Assembly (NCBI GenBank): GCA_026989335.1
Contig: JALSJN010000018.1
Span: 23,197-87,196 of the forward strand
Reading direction: 5' to 3'
Length of the DNA stretch: 64,000 bases
Source: Thiotrichaceae bacterium
GTDB lineage: Bacteria > Pseudomonadota > Gammaproteobacteria > Thiotrichales > Thiotrichaceae
Positions 59,217 through 64,000 of this stretch are shown here, one piece after another. The notes under the pieces were generated by a model that ran no database searches, had not been told where the DNA came from, and saw only the letters and a list, made by a program, of their open reading frames with translations. A program made the translations under genes and the position numbers. How positions within the stretch are numbered: the stretch's first letter is position 1; the number at the start of each line of letters is the position of its first letter.

Positions 59217-60275
59217 GTGAGTATTAATAAAAGTAGTGCTAATCGTACATTAATACAAATAGTGGTTTTTTTAGTGCTAGCTGCTGGTCTGCTGTTTTAT
59301 AAGAGATCAGCCATCGCAAGTTTGATGACATCAGGTAGTATTAGTAATATCGGGTTGATAATAAACGGTATTATAATTCTATTGTTTCTTGCGGGAATGT
59401 TAAGAATAGTGATGGTTCTTTTTCGCTATATTGATGAGCATCATGCGGTGGTTAAAGCGGTAAAAAGCTTGAAAAAAAACCAGCTTAATCCCTTTGAAAG
59501 TATATCTGCTAACTATCTAATATCACAACGTTATAAAAAAATAGGCTGGATTAGTAAACAAGGCGCGCCTATCAATCAAGCTGCCTTGGCATCGGGGATA
59601 AATGCGGCTGAAAGCACCCGCTTAACCTTTATCCGATTTGTTCATAGTACGCTGATTTTGGCCGGTGTTTTTGGTACGGTGGTCTCTCTTTCTATGGCTT
59701 TAGTTGGGGTCTCTGGTTTACTCAATTCGCCTGAAGGTGTGAAAGAGATGGGCACGATTATAAGCAGTATGTCTTCTGCCTTAAGCTCTACAGTTGCTGC
59801 TATTGTTTGTTTTTTCATATTTGCCTATTTTTATTTGAGACTCAATGATTCCCGTGTACAACTCTTGAATGATATAGAAGAGGTCACCAGTCTTTATATC
59901 TTACCAAAGTTTTCACAAACTGAAGAAGGTTTGGTCTCTCAAGTATCAGAACTCACTGCATCATTAAATCTTGCAACGGAGCGTTTGCTCACCGTGCAAA
60001 ACTCATTTAATCAAGCGGGGCTGTCTTTACAAGCAGCGGTTGATGACTTGCAGTCACAAGTGCAGGGTAGTAGTCTAAATGAAATTAAAAGCCTATTACG
60101 CAAAGGCTTTCATTTATCCGAACCTGTTTATGAGGGTGAAAAAAGTGCGATGGCTAATCAACAACAAGTTGATTCTGTTAATAGTAATGATCAATCCGTA
60201 TCATTAGCTAATCCAGAAAATGACCTAATGACCACCGATAAGAATCTAGCTGATAAGGCGAGTACGCTACGATGA
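59217..60275 (+). CDS. MotA/TolQ/ExbB-family proton channel subunit
   Basis: Inner-membrane channel subunit of the family that uses ion flow to drive rotation or pulling (MotA, TolQ, ExbB, ZorA). The GTG start has AAGGGG upstream. In 352 residues I see four hydrophobic spans (about 11-28, 43-69, 140-166 and 184-208), as in MotA. The third contains LILAGVFGTVVSLSMALVG, the core GxxGTVxGL-type helix lining the channel, and the fourth SSALSSTVAAIVCFF. The cytoplasmic C-terminus is helical to about 275 and then polar. Its end overlaps the partner gene by four bases. Function of the pair unknown. Confidence 0.82.
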   Translation: MSINKSSANRTLIQIVVFLVLAAGLLFYKRSAIASLMTSGSISNIGLIINGIIILLFLAGMLRIVMVLFRYIDEHHAVVKAVKSLKKNQLNPFESISANYLISQRYKKIGWISKQGAPINQAALASGINAAESTRLTFIRFVHSTLILAGVFGTVVSLSMALVGVSGLLNSPEGVKEMGTIISSMSSALSSTVAAIVCFFIFAYFYLRLNDSRVQLLNDIEEVTSLYILPKFSQTEEGLVSQVSELTASLNLATERLLTVQNSFNQAGLSLQAAVDDLQSQVQGSSLNEIKSLLRKGFHLSEPVYEGEKSAMANQQQVDSVNSNDQSVSLANPENDLMTTDKNLADKASTLR

Positions 60276-61864
60276 GGTTTGGTTTTCCAGGGGATAATTT
60301 ACACCTTGAAAATCACGGTGTGAGTGAAGAAAGTTTTTGGCCATCATTTACCGATATTATGATGGTAATTGTGATGGTTTTTTTATTGGTCACTGTCACC
60401 GTTTTACTCAATAACTGGACTTTAATTACAGATTTAAAACAAAGTGTTAAAGAGCAAAAAGAAGCAGCCTCCTTAGCGAAAGCTAAACAACAAGAAAATA
60501 AAAACTTAGCTTCAAACCTTACTCAACTAAAACAGCAGTTTGTATCGGTTAAACAAGATAAGAAAAGTAAAGAACAACAATTATCCCAAACACTAACCAT
60601 GCTAGCTACAACTCAAGCGAATCTTACTGTACTTAATAAAAATTTACAGAAAAGTGAAACAGAAAGAAAACAACAAGTTAAGGCCATTAATTCATTACAA
60701 GCGACAATAAGCGCTCAAGAAAAATCATTAGCGGCAGCCAAAGAATTATCCGATAAGCTAATGTCTAATTTGTCACTTGTAAATGCTAAAAAAGATGAGC
60801 AAGCACTTGATGGAGAACGCTTACGCGGTACTTTAGCTAAGTGGATGGCTGAAGGAAAAGTGTTGGCAGAGGCTTTGGGTGAAAAAGAAACAGAATTAGC
60901 ACAGTCACAAGAAGAACAAGCACAGTTATCAGAAAAGCTTGCTGAGCTCGCTAGTGAGAGTAAGGCGCAGCGATTAAAATTAGCACGCTTAGAAAAATCA
61001 GCCAGCGAATATAAAATAAAATTTAAGAGCTTACAAGATAGTCAAGGAGTAGAGTCAAATGAACTTGTAACATTAAGAAAAGAGCATGAAGAGTTAATGC
61101 TAGATTTGGAGATAACACTGAAAGAAAAAGAAAAACAAAGTGCCTATGTCTCAACCCTTAAAAAGAGTAAGGCGGAGTTAAAGAAAATATTAACCCTATT
61201 ACAAACGGAACGTAGTAGCTTATCTGAGAAAGTCTTACAACTTGAAAACCAGCTTAGTAGCGTTGATGAAAATAATAATGAGGCTAAAAAAGCCAAAAGT
61301 TCTAATGATGAAAAACTAAAGAAATTGCTGGCTACTATAAATACGCAAACAAGCCATATTAAAGCCTTAGAAAAGGAAAACAAAAACTTATCGGGAGATA
61401 TTACAGAGAAACTAACCGCAACAGAACAACAACTTGAGGAAATAAAAATACAGCTTGAGGTGAAGGATGAAGCGATAACGGTATTACAAAAGGACCATGA
61501 AGAGCGAGAAACGCAACTGCTAAGCTTGCAGGGTGAATATGATACGCTTGATACAAAGTATCAAAAATTACTACGCCCAGCGCGTTCATCAAAAGGTAAA
61601 TATGTTGTTTCTGTACTTTACAAAAAGTCGGGTAAAAAACGCATTATACGCCTTAAAACTAATCTCAATGGGCGTTATAAAACGGTTAGTAAGGCAACGC
61701 TACATAAGGAGTTGAAAAAATTAAAAGCTGAGCATAAAAATGACTTATACCTTAAGATTATCATTCCGAGTAATAGTGGTTTATTACATAATGAAGCATG
61801 GAAATTTACCTCTAGTTTGCAAAGGCAGTACGACTATTATTCGCAGTCAGATAACTCTAAATAA
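60272..61864 (+). CDS. ExbD/MotB-like partner with very long coiled coil
   Basis: Candidate B subunit of the pair. Residues 1-23 are cytoplasmic and contain no obvious binding motif. SFTDIMMVIVMVFLLVTVTVLL (25-46) is one membrane helix carrying an Asp near its start (D28), the position of the proton-binding Asp in MotB and ExbD. Residues about 50-425 are almost wholly Lys/Glu/Gln/Leu heptads, a very long coiled coil. The last 100 residues (KGKYVVSVLYKKSGKKRIIRLK, YLKIIIPSNSG) have alternating strands and an amphipathic helix, loosely like the ExbD periplasmic fold; no OmpA-like peptidoglycan-binding motif is seen. Total 530. I recognise no named family. Confidence 0.6.
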   Translation: MRFGFPGDNLHLENHGVSEESFWPSFTDIMMVIVMVFLLVTVTVLLNNWTLITDLKQSVKEQKEAASLAKAKQQENKNLASNLTQLKQQFVSVKQDKKSKEQQLSQTLTMLATTQANLTVLNKNLQKSETERKQQVKAINSLQATISAQEKSLAAAKELSDKLMSNLSLVNAKKDEQALDGERLRGTLAKWMAEGKVLAEALGEKETELAQSQEEQAQLSEKLAELASESKAQRLKLARLEKSASEYKIKFKSLQDSQGVESNELVTLRKEHEELMLDLEITLKEKEKQSAYVSTLKKSKAELKKILTLLQTERSSLSEKVLQLENQLSSVDENNNEAKKAKSSNDEKLKKLLATINTQTSHIKALEKENKNLSGDITEKLTATEQQLEEIKIQLEVKDEAITVLQKDHEERETQLLSLQGEYDTLDTKYQKLLRPARSSKGKYVVSVLYKKSGKKRIIRLKTNLNGRYKTVSKATLHKELKKLKAEHKNDLYLKIIIPSNSGLLHNEAWKFTSSLQRQYDYYSQSDNSK

Positions 61865-61915
61865 AACTAAATTAGGTTGTTTGCAGGCTTGGATTAAAAA
61901 TACCATAATGAATTT

Positions 61916-62767
61916 ATGACACAACTCAAACTAGCTGCCTCACCTGAAATTATGGGAATCTTAAATGTTACACCTGATAGTTTCTCTGACGGAGGGAATT
62001 ACTCTAACCCTGAGCGAGCAGTTCAACGTGCGCTTGAAATGGTTGAACAAGGTGCGACCATCATTGATATAGGCGGTGAATCAACGCGACCAGGGGCTGA
62101 GAGCATTTCCGTTAGTGAGCAATTAGAGCGCGTAATTCCCGTGATTGAAGGAATACGACAATCATCAATAAAAGACGTTCTTATCAGTGTTGATACTACG
62201 CGTTCTGAAGTTGCTAAATCTGCGTTAGAGGCAGGTGCGAGTTGGTTGAATGATGTCTCTGCAGGTGATGACTCTAGAATTAAAGGCTCAGAAAAAGAAC
62301 CAATGTTACTTTTGGCAGCAAAACATAGCTGCCCAATCGTTTTAATGCATCGACAAGGTGAATCTGCAGTCATGCAAGATAAGCCACACTATGATGATGT
62401 TTGTGTTGAGGTTAGTGACTACCTAGTGAAAAGAGCGCAAGCTGCGCTAGATGCTGGGGTTCCTAAAGATAATATTATAGTTGACCCCGGTATTGGCTTT
62501 GGTAAATTACTTTCACATAATCTACAGTTATTAGCGGGTTTAGAGTCGCTGGTAAGCCTTGATTATAAGGTCTTGCTGGGAACCAGTCAAAAACGTTTTT
62601 TAGGGGAGATTACGGGCATAGAAAATCCACAGCAAAGGGTGGTAGCAACATGCGCAACTACAGCATTAGGTGTGAAAGCAGGTGTCGCTATTTTTAGAGT
62701 GCACGATGTGCATGAAAATAAGCAGGCTTTGGATGTCGCTTGGCAAATTAAACAGGTTAAAAATTGA
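61916..62767 (+). CDS. folP: Dihydropteroate synthase
   Basis: FolP joins pABA and hydroxymethyl-dihydropterin pyrophosphate; target of sulfonamides. MGILNVTPDSFSDGGNY (about 13-29) and DIGGESTRPGAESIS (about 50-64) are the two signatures, and VDTTRSEVA, VLMHRQGE, DPGIGFGK and the GTSQKRF segment complete the barrel. 283 residues. ftsH and glmM, the usual neighbours, are absent; the gene follows the channel pair by 51 bases. Confidence 0.95.
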   Translation: MTQLKLAASPEIMGILNVTPDSFSDGGNYSNPERAVQRALEMVEQGATIIDIGGESTRPGAESISVSEQLERVIPVIEGIRQSSIKDVLISVDTTRSEVAKSALEAGASWLNDVSAGDDSRIKGSEKEPMLLLAAKHSCPIVLMHRQGESAVMQDKPHYDDVCVEVSDYLVKRAQAALDAGVPKDNIIVDPGIGFGKLLSHNLQLLAGLESLVSLDYKVLLGTSQKRFLGEITGIENPQQRVVATCATTALGVKAGVAIFRVHDVHENKQALDVAWQIKQVKN

Positions 62768-62777
62768 AGTTATCTGA

Positions 62778-62830
62778 TTTACCAGCATCAAAAAATCCCG
62801 CATAAAGCGGGCTTTTTTGATGCTGGTAAA
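62778..62830. terminator. Very strong bidirectional terminator between folP and rplU
   Basis: TTTACCAGCATCAAAAAA (62778-62795) pairs perfectly with TTTTTTGATGCTGGTAAA (62813-62830), and CCCGC (62797-62801) with GCGGG (62807-62811) closes over ATAAA; the only flaw is one T-C mismatch. A and T runs flank the GC core, so it terminates both the folP transcript and the convergent rplU transcript. Confidence 0.93.
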
Positions 62831-62839
62831 AAGTATTGA

Positions 62840-63670
62840 TTACTTCTCAATACCACCATCCATTTCATCTTGCCATTTTTTAAGCTCGTCCCACTTATCG
62901 GTGGCTGCAAGTTTTGCTTGCTTAGGCCAAGTACCTGGATCCATTGCAGCAAACTTTCCTTCTGACTCATCAAGAATTTTCTTGATTTTGGTTGGTGTTG
63001 ATTTTGATACATCAGCAAACGTGACTAAGCCAGCTGCAGTGAGTGCCTCGGCAGCTTTAGGGCCGACACCTTCGATTTTAGTTAAATCATCGTTAGCACT
63101 CGATTTTTTAGGTACTGCTTTCTTCGCGGCAGGCTTTTTCTCTGTTGCTGACTTAGTAGCCGCTTTTTTTGCAGTTGGCTTAGTCTCTGCTTTTTTCTCT
63201 GTAGCCTTTACTTTGGGTGCTGCTTTCTTCGCAACTGACTTTTTAGCAGCAGGTTTAGCTGATTTTTTAGCGGTAGACTTTGCTGTAGCTTCGCTAGCTG
63301 CTTTAGCTTCGGCGAGTGCTTCTTCAGTCTTAGGTGCCATTACGTTTTCAGGCTTGCCTTTACCATTAATATTTTGGATTTGAACTTGTGTAAAGTTCTG
63401 GCGGTGACCCGTGCGCTTTTGGTGGTGCTTACGACGTTTGAACTTGATGATCTCAACTTTCTTGGCACGACCATGTGCAATAACAGTTGCTGCAACTTTA
63501 GCACTAGCTACAAGCGGTGAACCTGCAGTGATTTTATCGCCATCAGAAACCATCAAGACTTCTTCAAAGTTTACAGATGCGCCAACGTCGGCGTTAAGTG
63601 TTTCTACCTTTAATACATCACCAGGTGAAACACGGTATTGTTTGCCACCTGTTTTAATTACTGCGTACAT
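62840..63670 (-). CDS. rplU: 50S ribosomal protein L21 fused to basic linker and helix-hairpin-helix domain
   Basis: Residues 1-103 are ordinary L21: [18 protein letters not shown] and the signature [23 protein letters not shown] (77-99), where normal L21 ends. The frame continues for 173 residues: a Lys/Ala-rich stretch (about 112-190, histone H1-like repeats of AKKxA), a helix-hairpin-helix [20 protein letters not shown] (195-214), and a Trp-rich tail ([23 protein letters not shown]). The stop lies ten bases from the terminator. No rpmA or obg follows, as is normally the case. Confidence 0.93.
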   Translation of the reverse strand: MYAVIKTGGKQYRVSPGDVLKVETLNADVGASVNFEEVLMVSDGDKITAGSPLVASAKVAATVIAHGRAKKVEIIKFKRRKHHQKRTGHRQNFTQVQIQNINGKGKPENVMAPKTEEALAEAKAASEATAKSTAKKSAKPAAKKSVAKKAAPKVKATEKKAETKPTAKKAATKSATEKKPAAKKAVPKKSSANDDLTKIEGVGPKAAEALTAAGLVTFADVSKSTPTKIKKILDESEGKFAAMDPGTWPKQAKLAATDKWDELKKWQDEMDGGIEK

Positions 63671-63746
63671 TTTAATTATTCCTTCTATATACGATTATGG
63701 GGTTGTTGTGTCCAGCCTTAAGTTCCGCTTACAAGCTAGGCGCGCG

Positions 63747-63775
63747 ATTACACGTGAATTGTCTTGTTTTGTCAA
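63747..63775 (-). promoter_or_regulatory. Strong sigma70 promoter of rplU
   Basis: On the minus strand TTGACA (63775-63770, perfect), a 17-base spacer and TGTAAT (63752-63747) are followed by the discriminator CGCGCG. The rplU ATG is at 63670, giving a leader of about 70 bases. The GC-rich discriminator is typical of stringently controlled ribosomal promoters. The rest of this 300-base gap, up to 63968, shows two overlapping palindromes (TTCCTTAAGGAA, 63897-63908; GGAATTCC). Confidence 0.85.
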
Positions 63776-63968
63776 GTCCAAAGGGGAAATTTATTAGGCT
63801 TTAGGCTAGCCTCAGATAGAAAATGGTAGATCACAAGTTTTTGGTTTACAGGTCATTCAATAAATGCTCGTTTAAGGAAGCTAGGTTGTTCAGATGTTCC
63901 TTAAGGAATTCCTGATTAAGTCCTAGGATCATGAGAAAATAGCATAATCCAAAGAAAGGGGTTATTCA

Positions 63969-64000
63969 ATGAAACAACAAAGCTTTGCCAGCCTAGCCTA
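63969..64000 (+). CDS. 5' end of a possible IS5-type transposase gene (truncated by window)
   Basis: ATG 63969 with AAAGAAAGGGG upstream opens a frame reading MKQQSFASLA to the window end. Many IS5-family transposases begin with a similar Lys/Gln-Thr/Ser-Phe start, so I suspect a transposase; ten residues cannot prove it. The 160 bases before it contain no ORF and could include an IS end, but I did not find a terminal repeat. Confidence 0.35.
   Translation, partial: MKQQSFASLA

Noticed and set aside
59217-61864. Zorya defence system
   Set aside because: The pair resembles ZorA/ZorB only in being MotA/MotB-like. No ZorC, ZorD or ZorE gene is nearby and the coil is on the other subunit.

Overview
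The window reads as chromosomal core DNA of a moderately AT-rich gammaproteobacterium. Support comes from gene blocks typical of that class: yceF, yceD-rpmF-plsX-fabH; purF-cvpA-dedD-folC-accD-trpA-trpB-trpF; rlmN-pilW-rodZ-hisS-yfgM-bamB; and smc-zipA. CysE with the long C-terminal tail, ThiO-type (aerobic) thiazole synthesis, a DUF455 ferritin-like protein, and a GlyGly-CTERM tail also fit. I cannot name the genus from sequence alone. I found no tRNA, rRNA, CRISPR array or prophage.

Layout. 1-7.5 kb: housekeeping and small conserved genes (DUF302, S4, RIO kinase, DUF3144, BaiN-like flavoprotein, cysE, DUF1415), a secreted clan GH-A-like protein and pyrC. 7.8-10.5 kb: CbbY-like phosphatase, TrmB-like methyltransferase, chalcone-isomerase-like secreted protein and ssb, closed by a strong terminator. 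10.5-17.8 kb: a second DUF302 gene, yceF on the minus strand, then yceD-rpmF-plsX-fabH, uvrC and pgsA. 17.8-26.5 kb: a long minus-strand run from trpF through trpB, trpA, accD, folC, dedD, cvpA and purF to an L,D-transpeptidase. 26.6-34.6 kb: an accessory stretch with a YeaQ-like membrane protein, a frameshifted gene, DUF455, a lytic transglycosylase, pgi, and a CotH/GlyGly-CTERM surface-protein gene broken by three frameshifts. 34.6-41.1 kb: minus-strand bamB, yfgM, hisS, rodZ, pilW, rlmN and ndk. 41.4-48.8 kb: a flippase and an O-antigen ligase-like gene, a PA3496-like gene, zipA and smc. 49-52 kb: a secreted barrel-like protein, gltX, a CPXCG protein, a 161-bp palindromic MITE and DUF2628. 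52-57.7 kb: thiC-thiO-thiS-thiG-thiDE behind a TPP riboswitch. 57.7-64 kb: a TlpA-like protein, a Gph-like phosphatase, a MotA/ExbB-like channel with an unusual coiled-coil partner, folP, an rplU fused to a basic linker and helix-hairpin-helix domain, and the first codons of a possible transposase.

How the genes work together. PlsX, FabH, AccD and PgsA serve fatty acid and phospholipid synthesis. TrpF, TrpB and TrpA complete tryptophan synthesis. PurF and PyrC start or extend nucleotide synthesis. RodZ, ZipA, DedD, the transglycosylase and the L,D-transpeptidase act on cell shape, division and peptidoglycan. The thi operon makes both halves of thiamine and joins them.

Most promising leads: the two-gene proton-channel pair at 59.2-61.9 kb, whose B subunit carries a roughly 370-residue coiled coil in place of a short linker; the rplU fusion, which also lacks the usual rpmA neighbour; the palindromic MITE; and the multi-frameshift CotH gene.
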